From Roseiarcus sp963730555 (GTDB lineage Bacteria; Pseudomonadota; Alphaproteobacteria; Rhizobiales; Beijerinckiaceae), in NCBI GenBank assembly GCA_963730555.1, contig CAVSSS010000039.1:1-64000 (forward strand): a DNA stretch of 64,000 bases, given 5' to 3'. The stretch's first letter is position 1. Every line of letters starts with the position of its first letter. The notes under the pieces were generated by a model. It ran no database searches. It worked only from the letters and a program-made list of their open reading frames with translations, and was not told the origin of the DNA. This document shows positions 8,676-18,730 of this stretch, in pieces. The translations under genes were made by a program, and so were the position numbers.

Positions 8676-9694
8676 TCGCACGCCGTTGCGCATGAGCTTC
8701 GTCGGGGGCGGAAGCGACCTGCCCTCCTATTATCGGGAATATGGCGGCGCGGTCGTCAGCACCGCGATCGATAAATATGTCTATGTCACGATGAACCGCA
8801 AATTCGACAGCGGAATTCGTGTGGCCTATTCGCGGGTCGAAGAGGTGAACTCGGTTCCCGAGATCGAGCATCAACTGGTGCGCGCGGCGCTGAACATGGC
8901 CCGGGTTCCGGGCGGCGTCGAGATCACAACCGTTGCGGATATCCCGTCGCGAGGGACCGGCCTTGGTTCATCGAGCACGTTCACGGTCGCTCTCTTGCAT
9001 GCGCTCTACGCTTTTCTCGGCCGCCATTCAACTCGCCAGGAGTTGGCGGAACAGGCCTGCCACATCGAAATCGACGTGTGCGGCGAACCAATCGGCAAGC
9101 AGGATCAGTACGCCGCCGCTTATGGCGGCTTCAATCTCTACGAATTCAATCCGAACGACACGGTGACCGTCTCGCCTGTCATCTGCAAGCCTGAGACCAT
9201 CGCCGGAATCCGGAAACAGATGCTGGTCCTCTATACGGGGATAACGAGAGGCGCCTCGACAATTCTCAAGCACCAATCAGCGGAGCTGGCGACCAATGGT
9301 CGACAAGAAGTCCGCAATGAAGCGGATGGTCTCGCTCTGCTATCAGCTCCTGGACGAAATCCGGAACGACAATCTGGATTCGTTCGGCCAGATTCTCCAT
9401 GAAGCGTGGATGCTCAAGCGCGACATGGCGCCCGGCGTTTCCACTTCCGACATCGACGACTGGTACGAAACTGCGCGAAAGCATGGCGCTGTCGGGGGCA
9501 AGATCCTCGGTGCCGGGGCGGGCGGTTTCCTCGCCCTCTTCGCACCTGAGGATCGCCACGACGCGATCCGCCATGCGCTGCCGAAATTGCGCGCCATTTC
9601 CGTCGACTTCGAGCGAACAGGGAAGCCAGATTATTTTTTACCAGCCGACGTCAAGCAATCAACCGGCCGCCGGGCCGCGGGCTTGAACCGCTGA
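8665..9694 (+). CDS. hddA: D-glycero-D-manno-heptose 7-phosphate kinase-like GHMP kinase, frameshifted
   Basis: GHMP-family kinase, likely phosphorylating heptose 7-phosphate at C1. It begins MIISRTPLRMSFVGGGSDLP, with the GHMP ATP loop GTGLGSSSTFTVALL, DVCGEPIGKQDQYAAAYGG, and the C-terminal GAVGGKILGAGAGGFLALF motif 3; these residues match HddA rather than galactokinase. The reading frame breaks after ELATN: an extra G at 9298-9299 must be removed to continue VDKKSAMKRMVSLCYQLLDE. Corrected length is 342 residues, as expected. It is the last gene of the plus-strand cluster that starts at 3787 and overlaps the preceding stop by 11 bases. Confidence 0.88.
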
Positions 9695-9830
9695 ACCGGC
9701 GCGCCTCAAGCTCAGCAGCCGTCCCACAAAAATTTATGGCGCCCACATCAAGACTGCGCTTGATCTTAAAGCCGCTCATTGCAAAACCCTGATTGCTTGC
9801 CGCAGCAGAGTCTCCGCCGGAACCAGCCCC

Positions 9831-10917
9831 ATGAAAACCAAAGCCGCCGTCTGCCGCGCCTTCGGCGCGCCCTTGACCGTGGAGACGGTCGAGCTCGCCG
9901 AACCCGGAGCCAGGCGAGACGCTGATAAGGACGGCGGCTTGCGCGATTTGCCATAGCGACGTGTTTTACGTCGACGGCGCCTGGGGCGGCGAATTGCCGG
10001 CGGTCTACGGCCACGAGGCGGCGGGCGTCGTCGAGGCGGTCGGAGACGGTGTGACGCGCCTCAGGCCGGGCGACCATGTGGTGGCGACGCTCATCCGCAA
10101 TTGCGGCTTCTGTCCCGCCTGCACCGAGGGCGCGCCCGTCTTCTGCGAGGAAGTGTTCCCGCTCGACCGCTCAACCCCACTGCATGACGGCGGCGGCAAG
10201 CCGATCGTTCACGGACTGCGCACCGGCGCCTTCGCCGAGCATATGGTTGTCGACCAGTCGCAGGCCGTCGCGATCCCGAAGGACGTGCCGCTCGACAGCG
10301 CCGCGCTCATCGCCTGCGGCGTGCTCACGGGGCTGGGCGCGGTCGTCAACACGGCCGGCGTAAAAGCGGGCTCTAGCGTCGTCGTCATCGGCTGCGGCGG
10401 GGTCGGCCTCAATTCCATCCAGGGCGCGCGGCTCGCCGGCGCGTCCCCGATCATCGCCGTCGACGTCGAGCCCTTGAAGCTCGCTGCGGCGCGCGAATTC
10501 GGCGCGACAGAGACGATCAACGCGAAAAGCGAAAATGTCGCCGAGCGGGCGGCGGCGCTGAACGGGGGGCGCAAGGCAGACTGGGTGTTCGTCAGCGTCG
10601 GCGTCAAGGGGGCGGCAGAACAGGGCGCGTCGCTGACGAAGCGCAACGGCGCGACTGTGCTGGTCGGCATGCCGCCGTCGGGGGTCATGGCGACGATCGA
10701 TCCCAGCTCAATCGCCGCCGACGGCCAAAGGATTCTCGGCTCCAAGATGGGTTCGGCCCGCCCGGCGATCGACGTGCCTATGATCGTCAAGCTCTATCGC
10801 GAGGGGCGGCTCAAGCTCGACGAATTGATCAGCGGGCGCTATCGGCTGGAATCGATCAACGAGGCTCTCGCCTCCTCGCGCTCCGGCGCGGCGGTGCGCA
10901 ACGTCATAGTGTTTTGA
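9831..10917 (+). CDS. Zinc-dependent alcohol dehydrogenase (MDR family), frameshifted near the N-terminus
   Basis: Medium-chain dehydrogenase/reductase oxidising an alcohol or aldehyde adduct with NAD(P). After correction it begins MKTKAAVCRAFGAPLTVETV and has the catalytic Zn motif GHEAAGVVEAVGDGV, the structural-zinc cysteine lobe CGFCPACTEGAPVFC, and the cofactor loop VVIGCGGVGLNSIQGA. The frame from the ATG at 9831 reaches a stop before CHSDVFYVDGAWGG; an extra base near 9910 explains this, and 361 residues result. Class III (formaldehyde/glutathione) enzymes look similar, but substrate cannot be assigned. It is separated from the heptose cluster by 136 bases with no obvious signal. Confidence 0.85.
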
Positions 10918-10924
10918 GCTGCCT

Positions 10925-11426
10925 TTAAGACATTCGCTCCGCCGCCTGAGACCGCTGAACGATGATAAGAAGGATGATCGATAGAGCGGGGAAGATGAGG
11001 TCGCTGTAGAAAGGAACGCCGGCGTTGCCGGACGCGAAATTGTCGGCGACGATCATCTGTTTCACGTGGCCGACCGCATCGCCGATGAGAGCGATCGCGT
11101 TCACCAGAACCGCCGCCGCCTTGAACTCCAGGCTGCGCCAGAAGCTCACGCAGGCGGTCGCGCCAATCGCAAGATCCGCCACCCCCACCTCGGACTGGAA
11201 TGGGCTTACCTCCCAGCCGATATCCGCCGCGGCGATCTCCCGAAAGAAGAGATGAAAGACCGCCGCCCAGAGGCCCCTCACACCGATGGGCAAGAGCAGC
11301 ACCCAGGCCAGCTAGGCGATCGGGGCCTGGCGCGCCAGTTCGCCATGCCGCCGCGAGCGCCAGCGCCGCCACGAACAGGAACACCGGCAGGTTGCGCAGG
11401 ACGAAGGCGATCGTTTCAGCCATCAT
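10925..11426 (-). CDS. DUF6790-like small membrane protein, frameshifted
   Basis: Small integral membrane protein of unknown function. The corrected protein (166 residues) has about four hydrophobic segments: IAFVLRNLPVFLFVAALALA near the start, WVLLLPIGVRGLWAAVFHLF, LAIGATACVSFW, and YSDLIFPALSIILLIIVQ at the end, with the GWEVSPFQSEVGVADLAIG and GDAVGHVKQMIV blocks that I associate with DUF6790. The N-terminal and C-terminal parts lie in different frames; an extra base near 11315-11318 accounts for it. Its stop lies 7 bases from the stop of the alcohol dehydrogenase, so the two genes converge. Confidence 0.65.
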
Positions 11427-11554
11427 GGGCTCCTGACGCGCAAAGGCGGAGGCTTGGACAGAGACGCGCGGCGGGTTACCACATCGAGAGGCGCACGCGA
11501 ATGCGAGAGCGCTGGGTTCTCGCGCATCCCTCCCGCCGGCCCGCCTGGACGCCC

Positions 11555-12766
11555 ATGAAAATCGCCGAGCTCAAGACCTTCGTCGTCGGCAATCCACCGC
11601 CAGCCTTCGGCGGCCGATACTTCGTGTTCTTGAAGCTCAAGACCGCCTGCGGAATCGAGGGCGTGGGCGAAGTCTATGCCGCGAGCTTTGCGCCCAAGGC
11701 AATTATGGCGATGATCGAGGACGTGTTCGAGCGTCACGTCGAAGGCGCGGATCCGTTCCGCATCGAAGCGATTTGGCGCAATGTTTACGGCCGCGGCTAT
11801 TCAGGCCGGCCCGACATTTCGCTGATGGGCGTCCTGTCCGGCATCGAGATGGCGCTGTGGGACATCGCGGGCAAGGCGGTCGGCAAGCCGATCTATTCGC
11901 TGCTCGGCGGCAAGGTCCATGAGCGCCTGCGCAGCTACACCTATCTCTATCCGGACGAGGCCGACTCGCACGCCTATTCGTTGAGCCCGGTCTATTCGAA
12001 TCCGGACGCCGCCGCCAAACGCGCGCTTAAATATATGGCGCGAGGCTTCACTGCGGTGAAGTTCGATCCGGCTGGTCCTTACTCGACCTTCGATCCGCGC
12101 CAGCCGAGCCTCGAGCGGCTCGAGCTTTGCGAAGCGTTCCTGAAGACCTTGCGCGAGGCGGTCGGAACCAAATGCGATCTTCTGTTCGGAACGCACGGCC
12201 AGTTCACCGTCTCGGGCGCGCTGCGTCTGGCGCGTCGCATCGAGGCCTACGAGCCTTTGTGGTTCGAGGAGCCGACGCCGCCCGAAGCGCCGGAGGAAAT
12301 GGCGAGAGTCGCCGCGCAATGTCGCGTGCCGATCGCAACCGGCGAGCGCCTCACGACAAAGTATGAATTCGCCCGCGTGCTTGAAACCGGCGCGGCGTCA
12401 ATCCTGCAAATGAACCTGGGCCGCGTCGGCGGCATCCTGGAAGCGAAGAAGATCGCGGGAATGGCGGAAGCGCACTACGCGCAGATCGCACCGCACCTCT
12501 ATTGCGGGCCGATTGTCGGCGCGGCCAATATCCAGCTCGCAACGTGCAGCCCGAATTTCCTCATTCTCGAGGGCATCGAGCGCTGGGACGGCTTTCACGC
12601 TCAGATTCTCAAGAAGCCGATCCGCTGGGAGGAGGGCTTCATCATCCCGCCGGAAGAGCCGGGCCTCGGCGTCGAGCTTAACGAGGAAGTGGCGCTCGCG
12701 CATCCATGGACGGGACTCGACCTTCATCTTGTCCCGAGATTCGCGCCCGCCTGGCCGCCAGATTGA
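11555..12766 (+). CDS. Enolase-superfamily sugar-acid dehydratase (mandelate racemase/galactonate dehydratase type)
   Basis: Likely dehydrates a sugar acid through abstraction of the alpha proton with Mg2+. The frame starts MKIAELKTFVVGNPP and shows the capping domain, then ALWDIAGKAVGKPIYSLLGG (barrel entry), FTAVKFDPAG (catalytic K region), TKCDLLFGTHGQFTV, WFEEPTPPEAPEEM, IATGERLTTKYEF, and IAPHLYCGPI with the late His. 403 residues is normal for the family. The open frame extends upstream to 11066, but that part is a shadow of the DUF6790 gene. DgoD-like galactonate dehydratase is the closest remembered type; the true substrate is open. Confidence 0.85.
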   Translation: MKIAELKTFVVGNPPPAFGGRYFVFLKLKTACGIEGVGEVYAASFAPKAIMAMIEDVFERHVEGADPFRIEAIWRNVYGRGYSGRPDISLMGVLSGIEMALWDIAGKAVGKPIYSLLGGKVHERLRSYTYLYPDEADSHAYSLSPVYSNPDAAAKRALKYMARGFTAVKFDPAGPYSTFDPRQPSLERLELCEAFLKTLREAVGTKCDLLFGTHGQFTVSGALRLARRIEAYEPLWFEEPTPPEAPEEMARVAAQCRVPIATGERLTTKYEFARVLETGAASILQMNLGRVGGILEAKKIAGMAEAHYAQIAPHLYCGPIVGAANIQLATCSPNFLILEGIERWDGFHAQILKKPIRWEEGFIIPPEEPGLGVELNEEVALAHPWTGLDLHLVPRFAPAWPPD

Positions 12767-12824
12767 GCGATTGCTCGCCAAGCGCGAGAGCCCAAGGACG
12801 CCAACCGCGCAGAGCGGGCAAAAG

Positions 12825-12841
12825 AACATATAATATATGTT
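12825..12841. repeat. 17-bp AT-rich perfect palindrome
   Basis: AACATATA-A-TATATGTT is a perfect 8-bp inverted repeat with one central base, in an otherwise GC-rich background. It lies between the dehydratase stop and the left end of the IS30 element. It might be a local structure, an operator, or an AT-rich landing area for insertion. Confidence 0.5.
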
Positions 12842-12891
12842 TATAATCGTCTCTCGGGCGAGATTGATCTAGCCCGTCGAGGCCTGAGTTC

Positions 12892-13969
12892 TGACGCGAA
12901 GTGCAACACCCCCCGCCGATTTGATATCGGCAAGGTTGTTCAAGACCTTAAGGAGTGTTGCCATGCGATCCTATTCGCATCTGTCGGAGGACGAAAGAGA
13001 CCAGATCGGCGTTTTGCGGGCTGCGGGGCGGTCAATGGGCGCCATTGCCCGGGCGCTCGGTCGGGCGAAAGCCACCATCTCCCGGGAGCTGCAGCGGAAC
13101 GCACTCCCTTTGGGCGGGTACTCGCCGCTTCACGCCGCCGGAGCCTATCAATTGCGCAGGCGGCGTGAAGCGATCCTCGAACGAGAGGCCGCCTTACGTC
13201 TGTTCGTGGGGGACCGGCTCGCCGAGGGATGGACGCCCGAACAGATCTCCGGTTGGTTGAAATCCGGGAATGAACCGCGGCTGCGGGCCATCGGCTGCGA
13301 GACAATCTACGCCTTCATCTATCGGACCGCACAGAAGGCCGCGGCCTTGTGGCGTTATCTGACGCGTCGCCACAAACGCCGTCGCCCGCGTCGCGCCAGA
13401 GCCTCGCGCGACACCATCAAGGATCGAGCGTCGATCCATGATCGTCCGAAGACCATTGAAAGCCGCGGCGAGGCCGGCCATTGGGAGGGCGACCTCATCA
13501 TCTGCAAATGCGCACGGCCTGTGCTCGTCTTGCATGAGCGAAAGTCGCGGGTCACGCTCGCCGCGCGGCTCACAGGGAAAACCGCCGCAGAAACCATCTC
13601 AGCAATGCTCGCGGTGTTCGGCCGCATCGATCCTCACCTGCGAAGATCAATCACCTTCGACAACGACACCGCCTTCGCTCAGCACGCCCTGCTCCGGACC
13701 ATGCGCGACATGACGACCTGGTTCTGCGACGCTTATGCCTCATGGCAAAAAGGCGGCATCGAAAACGCCAATGGACGCTTACGTCGATGGCTGCCGCGCC
13801 ACCTGGATATCGACCGGACATCCGACCAAGACATCCAAGAGATCGTCCTCACGACCAACCTCACCCCCCGAAAATGCCTCGGGTTCAAGACGCCATTCCA
13901 AGCCTTGATTGCTGAGCTTGGAAAGGACGTTCAAATCCGCTTCTCTTAAACGCGTTGCGCTTCGCGACG
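12892..13969 (+). mobile_element. Complete IS30-family insertion sequence
   Basis: About 1,078 bp bounded by imperfect terminal inverted repeats: left 12892-12907 (TGACGCGAAGTGCAAC) and right 13954-13969 (its reverse complement reads CGTCGCGAAGCGCAAC), 13 of 16 positions identical. It encloses a single intact transposase. I could not see a convincing target-site duplication; IS30 elements make only 2-3 bp. The exact outer ends are uncertain by a few bases. Confidence 0.85.
12963..13949 (+). CDS. IS30-family transposase
   Basis: DDE transposase of the IS30 family, 328 residues. The N-terminal helix-turn-helix region is SYSHLSEDERDQIGVLRAAG followed by SMGAIARALGRAKATISREL. The catalytic core shows the DDE triad in GHWEGDLIIC, ITFDNDTAF and KGGIENANGRLRRWLP. 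Length and end (HLDIDRTSDQDIQEIV...GFKTPFQAL) are those of a complete IS30 enzyme, so the element may be active. The ATG at 12963 is preceded by AAGGAGTGTTGCC, a good ribosome-binding site. No frameshift is present. Confidence 0.95.
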   Translation: MRSYSHLSEDERDQIGVLRAAGRSMGAIARALGRAKATISRELQRNALPLGGYSPLHAAGAYQLRRRREAILEREAALRLFVGDRLAEGWTPEQISGWLKSGNEPRLRAIGCETIYAFIYRTAQKAAALWRYLTRRHKRRRPRRARASRDTIKDRASIHDRPKTIESRGEAGHWEGDLIICKCARPVLVLHERKSRVTLAARLTGKTAAETISAMLAVFGRIDPHLRRSITFDNDTAFAQHALLRTMRDMTTWFCDAYASWQKGGIENANGRLRRWLPRHLDIDRTSDQDIQEIVLTTNLTPRKCLGFKTPFQALIAELGKDVQIRFS

Positions 13970-13993
13970 GAATCCAGGGAGGCCCCACAACCT

Positions 13994-14248
13994 TCAGGAA
14001 GCTTTCGTTCCCGCCAGCTTGAGAAAGCCTTCGCCCGGTTTGGGGGGCGGCGTTTGTCGGCTGCTCAGCGCCTCTTGATCGCCCGCCTGCTCAAAACTTA
14101 GGCAAAGCATCCGCTGGCGCGCATTCGCCTCGGCCGGAAACCACTCGTAGGCCCGCTCGCCGGCCTCTTTTATCTTTCGGCGCAGCGCCTTGAGATCGAG
14201 CGCGGCTTCGCGGACTTCAGGAGTGAGATGGAGAATCATGGCGTTCAT
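13994..14248 (-). CDS. Small hypothetical protein
   Basis: 84 residues, function not recognised. It starts MNAMILHLTPEVREAALDLK, is charged and helical over most of its length, contains WFPAEANARQRMLCLSFEQA, and ends in a Pro-rich segment (TPPPKPGEGFLKLAG). No signal peptide or membrane segment. The longer frame from 14278 has a less likely start. It lies between the IS30 element and the STAND gene and points away from the latter; coding is supported mainly by its amphipathic pattern. Confidence 0.45.
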   Translation of the reverse strand: MNAMILHLTPEVREAALDLKALRRKIKEAGERAYEWFPAEANARQRMLCLSFEQAGDQEALSSRQTPPPKPGEGFLKLAGTKAS

Positions 14249-14745
14249 GGACTTACCTGTTAACACCTCCAAACACATTTGTGACGTAGATTCATAGTCG
14301 TCACATTTCGGTTAAGAAACTGTTGCAAGGCGTATGCCAGCGCGGTCGGCCCGCAAGTCTTGTGATCGCTCCGCCTGCCTTCCCCTCAGTAACGCATCGA
14401 GAGGCAGTGCGTTCCAACTTGGAATCCGCGGCGCCTGATTCAATGTCGGCGGGATAGTCAAAGGTTAAAGGTTGGTTAACTCCGAGTAACCAACGACCCA
14501 TGTTCCGCACCGAAATCATCGCGCTCTGCCCCATCCCCTTCGACGAGGCGCCCGAATGGAGACACCCCAATCAGCCTAGGTCGTTGCAAGGAATACTTGG
14601 CGCCGATCATCTCATTAAGCTGCGGTCGCCCTCCCCGGTTAGTGCCTTCTACTTTAGCGCGCTTCGGCCAGCGTCGCAGTGATGCAGCTCACTTCCGGAA
14701 AACTAGCCCCTCCGCTAATGTCGTCGAGTGATTTGGAGGGGAGCG
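14249..14745. other. Intergenic region with a perfect 8-bp hairpin
   Basis: About 500 bases with no recognised gene. A perfect inverted repeat GTTGGTTA (14471-14478) / TAACCAAC (14487-14494), loop 8, could be an operator or an RNA hairpin. A 60-codon frame at 14500-14682 has no visible family features and I do not count it. GGAGGGGAGCG directly before 14746 is the ribosome-binding site of the next gene. Confidence 0.45.
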
Positions 14746-17528
14746 ATGGGCGACGCTCCGGCGGCGCCGGCTATTTCGCCGAAGCTGCTTGAACTCGACA
14801 AAAAGACGTCAAAGCGGTCCGCAGTTTTCTGCCGGGGAAAGTGCTTGGGCGGACGGCGGCGCTCCTCGCGCTCATCGTGCTGGTCCTCGGCTTCGCCGGG
14901 TCGCTCGATGTCGCGGTAGAGAAATTCCTTGGCTTTCCGCTTGAGCCGCTGTCGCTCAAATATGCCGTCCTGATCGGGCTGCCGATCCTGATCGTCGGCG
15001 CGCAAATCTTGGCTGAATGGACAGCCGAGCGGAAGCGAAAACAGGCGCAAGCGCTGGCGGTGAAGGTCGACGCCGTCCCCGAGGGCTATTTCCGCATCGG
15101 CCCCTATCTCGACACGGCGGAGGATCGGGCGAAGTTCGACCGCGCCGATCGCGCTCACGAAAAGGTTCTCGCTTGGCTCAAACGCGCCGACGCGACGCCG
15201 CTCTACCTCACCGGAGACTCAGGCTCGGGAAAGAGCTCCGTCCTCAACGCTTACGCATTGCCTAAGTTGCGTGAGGCCGGCTGGACGGTCGTTGAGGCGC
15301 GCGCCTGGCAGGACCCGGAGACGGCGCTCAGCGAGGCGATCGGCAAACTCGCCGTCGCGCGGAAATGGAAGCTGGGCGAAGTAAGGAGCCTGCGCGAACG
15401 CCTCGAGGTTTTGGCGCGGCGCGCGGATCAGAAGCTTCTGCTGGTTCTTGACCAGTTCGAGGAATTCATCATCGTCGCGGGATCGGATAAGCAAAAGACG
15501 TTCACCGCGTTCGTCGACGATCTGCGCGCGAGACCGATCGAGGGCCTCAAGCTCCTGCTAGTGCTGCGTAGCGACTACACAACTGCCCTCGACGATCTCG
15601 GTCTGCCGCCCCAGCGCAAGGGAGAGAACTGGCAGGAAATCGGGCGCTTCACCACCGCGGCGGGGACGAGGTTCATGGAGCGATCCGGCCTCGCGCTGCA
15701 ACCGGAGGGGCTCGACCGGCTCGCGACAAGCGCCGCCGAGCTCGACGACAGCCCCAGCATGATCCGGCCGATCACGCTGAACGTCTTGGGCCACGTTTTG
15801 TCGGAAGGCCGCGCGATCGCACCCTCGGTCGACGCCGGCCGGCTTGTGCGTCACTACATCGAGCAGTCGGTCGAACAACCAGCCATTCGCGCCTTGGCGC
15901 TGCGCGTTCTTTCGGAACTTGTCACTGAGCAGGGGACAAAGCGCCCACGGTCCGAGGAGGAGCTGGTCAGCGAAACCGGCCTTCGGCCAGGTGAGGTGCG
16001 GGCGGTCATGAACGGACTCTGGATGGCTGCGCTCGCGAGGCCCTCGATGCCGCGCAAGGCGTCTGGGAGCTGTCGCACGACTTCATCGCCCGCGCGGTCG
16101 CCCGCTACCTCGGGCGGCGGCGCATCGACTGGTCTCTGGTCGCCCGTGCCTACGCGGCGCCGGCGCTGTTCGTCTTGATGGCGGCAGGCGTGGCGGCCGC
16201 GTTGGCATGGAACGCGACGGCGGCCGACCGAGTGCGGGCGCAATTGGCCGACTTCGGGATTGACCTTTCGGCGGACGGCGGCGACGCGGCCGCGAGCGCG
16301 CGCTTTCGGGCCGAAGATTTGGGCAAGGCCGTTTCCCTCCTGAAAGCGCTTCCGGCGTTACGCACGCTTAACCTGAGCGGGTCGGAGGTGGCTGACATTG
16401 GACCGCTCAACGGTCTGACAACACTGCAGGTTCTCAAGCTTCGTGAATCGCGGGTTCGTGATCTGGGCCCGTTGAGAAGTTTGACCGCCCTCAGATCTCT
16501 CGATCTGTCGGGCACGGTCGTTACTGACCTCTCGCCTTTGCTTCTCCTCGAATGGCTAGAAACGCTCGACCTGTCCGGAGAGTTGTCGGAACGAGACGGC
16601 ACGACTGTGCTCATGGGAAGATCGCTCGCCGATATTCGGCCGCTGAAGTTTCTGCGGCGGCTCACGACGCTCAACCTTATGGGAACGGACGTTGTAAATC
16701 TTCAACCCCTGCAGAGTTTGAGCAAGCTCAGCGCGCTCAACCTTAGAAGTACGCCCGTCCACGACGTCGAACCTCTTAAAGATCTAACTTCGCTCAAAGT
16801 CTTGAATTTGCGCGATACGAAGGTCGAGGAGGTCAGCGCGCTTCACGATCTCAGTGGGCTCGAGTCGTTGGACCTCTCAACGTTTTCCTCGTTGTCGTCG
16901 CCAACTGAGCTCGCTCCGATAAGCGACCTGATCGGACTTAAGTCGCTGAACCTTGCGGGCCGCGCCGGCCCGGATTTGTCGCCGCTTCGACGCTTAACAG
17001 CTATCGAAACCTTGAATTCTGTCCGACGAGGCAGGAGCGCGAGAACGCTCGACCGATCTTGAACCGTTGAAGAACCTTCAAAGGCTAAAGCACCTGAACC
17101 TGTCTCTGCGAGAGATCATAGACTTCCACCCGCTCAAGACACTTGTCGAGCTAAAAACGCTGGATCTTTCCGCAGGCTACATGAACCGCGACGGAAAACC
17201 GGCGTTTGACCTATCCATCCTTGAATCCCTGACGGGATTAACGACTTTGAAGCTGGCTCGGCGGCCGATTGCGGATTTAAGGCCGCTCATGACCCTTACT
17301 GCGCTGAAGTCGCTTGACCTCTCTGGGACAAATGTCACGGACCTCGAACCGCTTCGCGGCCTAGTCGATCTCCGATCGCTTCAGTTGTCCAGCGAACCGG
17401 CAATTGATCTTACCCCGGTCGAGGCCCTGCCCCATCTTGAAGTCGTTGAGGGCCTATCCGACGCGGAACTCCAGGAGTTGAACATGCACAGGGAACGCCA
17501 AGGACTGACAATCGTCGAATCGCGGTGA
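14746..17528 (+). CDS. Membrane-anchored STAND-type ATPase with C-terminal leucine-rich repeats, three frameshifts
   Basis: Corrected length is about 927 residues. Order: cytosolic N-terminus MGDAPAAPAISPKLLELDKK; two hydrophobic segments (about 37-55 and 76-93); an ATPase core with Walker A GDSGSGKSS (about 157-165) and Walker B KLLLVLDQFEEF (about 231-241), typical of nSTAND/NACHT-like NTPases; the VWELSHDFIARAVARYL motif of such proteins; a third hydrophobic segment APALFVLMAAGVAAALAW (about 470-490); and at least ten leucine-rich repeats (LRTLNLSGSEVADIGPLNGL and relatives) to the end. Breaks: a lost A at 14800-14804, a lost C at 16041-16043, an extra T at 17017-17018. The design (sensor repeats, STAND switch, membrane anchor) suggests sensing or defence. 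It lies in an accessory patch beside IS30. Confidence 0.8.
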
Positions 17529-17603
17529 GTTTCCCTTTTGCAGTGCGGCTTAAGTTCCCGGGCGACAACGTAAGGCGCTTCCCTCGGCCTCGTTGCCGCC
17601 GGT

Positions 17604-18410
17604 CTACCCGAACCTAAAACCCGAAATCATCTTGCCGCCGATCTTGGCGTTGAAGTCGCGCGTCCCGTGGCTCGCGCCGGCGGCGCCGGCGACCACCATC
17701 AGCGGCAAAAGATGTTCTTCCCGGGGATGGCAGGCGCGCGCCGACGGCGCCTTGTCCCATTGCGTGAGCCGCGCTTCGCGCTCCGCTTCCGGCGCCTTCG
17801 CCGTCTCGTCGAGCCAGGCGTCAAATGCGGCTGAAGCGGTCGTGTCGCCGTCGCGGAAGTGCCTCAGGTCATGGAAGCTCATACCGCTGCCGACGATCGC
17901 GACGCCCTGGTCGCGCAAGGGCTGAAGCGCCTTGCCGAGCTTGATGTGGAAGGCGGGATCGAGATCCTTGCGCAGCGACAGCATGACGACCGGGATCTCG
18001 GCCTTCGGATCGACAATGAGGAACGGCACGAACACCCCGTGGTCGAAGCCGCGCTCGCCGTCGGTCGCGACGGGCAGGCCCGCCGCCTCGATGAGGCGCT
18101 TGACTTGCGTCCCGAGCTCCGGATCGCCCGGCGCCGGATAGGAGAGCTTATAGGTGTGCTCGGGAAAGCCGTAATAATCGTAGAGCATGCCCGGCTTCGG
18201 ATTGACGCTCACCGTCGGCTTGTCCGCCTCCCAGTGGGCGGTGACGACCAGGAACGCCTTCGGCCGCTCGGGCAGCGACTTGAGAACGCCAGCGAGATAG
18301 TCCTTGAGCGCATCCCATGCGTGAGGGCCGAACGGCGGCGGCCAGTCCATCCAGAAGCAGGGGCCTCCGCCGTGCGGCACGAAGATCGCGGGTTGGCGGT
18401 GAGCGGGCAT
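17604..18410 (-). CDS. DODA-type extradiol aromatic ring-opening dioxygenase
   Basis: Class III (LigB-like) non-heme iron dioxygenase, 268 residues. It begins MPAHRQPAIFVPHGGGPCFW with the metal-binding H in VPHGG, then LVVTAHWEADKPTVS, YDYYGFPEHTYKLSYPAPG, ERGFDHGVFVPF (second His), VVMLSLRKDLDPAFH, VGSGMSFHDLRHF and EEHLLPLMVVAGAA, the pattern of 4,5-DOPA/catechol dioxygenases. The ATG at 18410 is taken over the one at 18434 because GAGG lies 6 bases before it and the fold begins there. No aromatic pathway genes are adjacent, so the substrate is unknown. Confidence 0.88.
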   Translation of the reverse strand: MPAHRQPAIFVPHGGGPCFWMDWPPPFGPHAWDALKDYLAGVLKSLPERPKAFLVVTAHWEADKPTVSVNPKPGMLYDYYGFPEHTYKLSYPAPGDPELGTQVKRLIEAAGLPVATDGERGFDHGVFVPFLIVDPKAEIPVVMLSLRKDLDPAFHIKLGKALQPLRDQGVAIVGSGMSFHDLRHFRDGDTTASAAFDAWLDETAKAPEAEREARLTQWDKAPSARACHPREEHLLPLMVVAGAAGASHGTRDFNAKIGGKMISGFRFG

Positions 18411-18499
18411 GGGAGGCCTCGGGGGTAAGAACATTCGGCCCCGTAGCTACGCCGAGACGCAGCCGACGGCAACGCCCCCGTTGCTCATCCGCGCGACAG

Positions 18500-18730
18500 T
18501 TACCGTGGGTTCCTCAAAAACCCCATGAGGGAGAAAGAGGCTCCCTCTTCTCTGCATTGCTTGACCGCAAGATGGCGCTCATGTCCCGTCAGGTTGTCTG
18601 CGTCGGCCTTTGCGATGCACTGGGCCTTCACGTCATTGTTGTGTACTCTCCTCGCCCCGGGATAGGCGGCGTTTGAATCCACAAGAGCGCACGCGCTTAT
18701 CAAAACCGTTCCCAGCCATCGATGGCGCAT
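18500..18730 (-). CDS. Small exported PsiF-like protein
   Basis: 76 residues. A signal peptide (MRHRWLGTVLISACALVDSNA) precedes a mature part with two cysteines spaced as in the PsiF repeat: QCIAKADADNLTGHERHLAVKQC. PsiF-repeat proteins are small periplasmic proteins of unknown role. The start at 18730 is preferred to 18742 because it places the charged n-region directly before the hydrophobic core. It stands alone upstream of the dioxygenase on the same strand. Confidence 0.6.
   Translation of the reverse strand: MRHRWLGTVLISACALVDSNAAYPGARRVHNNDVKAQCIAKADADNLTGHERHLAVKQCREEGASFSLMGFLRNPR

Noticed and set aside
14500..14682. A 60-codon plus-strand frame upstream of the STAND gene
   Set aside because: No ribosome-binding site, family pattern or signal peptide; composition does not look like a protein.
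12892..17528. IS30, the small gene and the STAND gene as a single composite transposon or defence cassette
   Set aside because: Only one IS copy is present, no second end flanks the STAND gene, and no target duplication was found; closeness alone is not enough.
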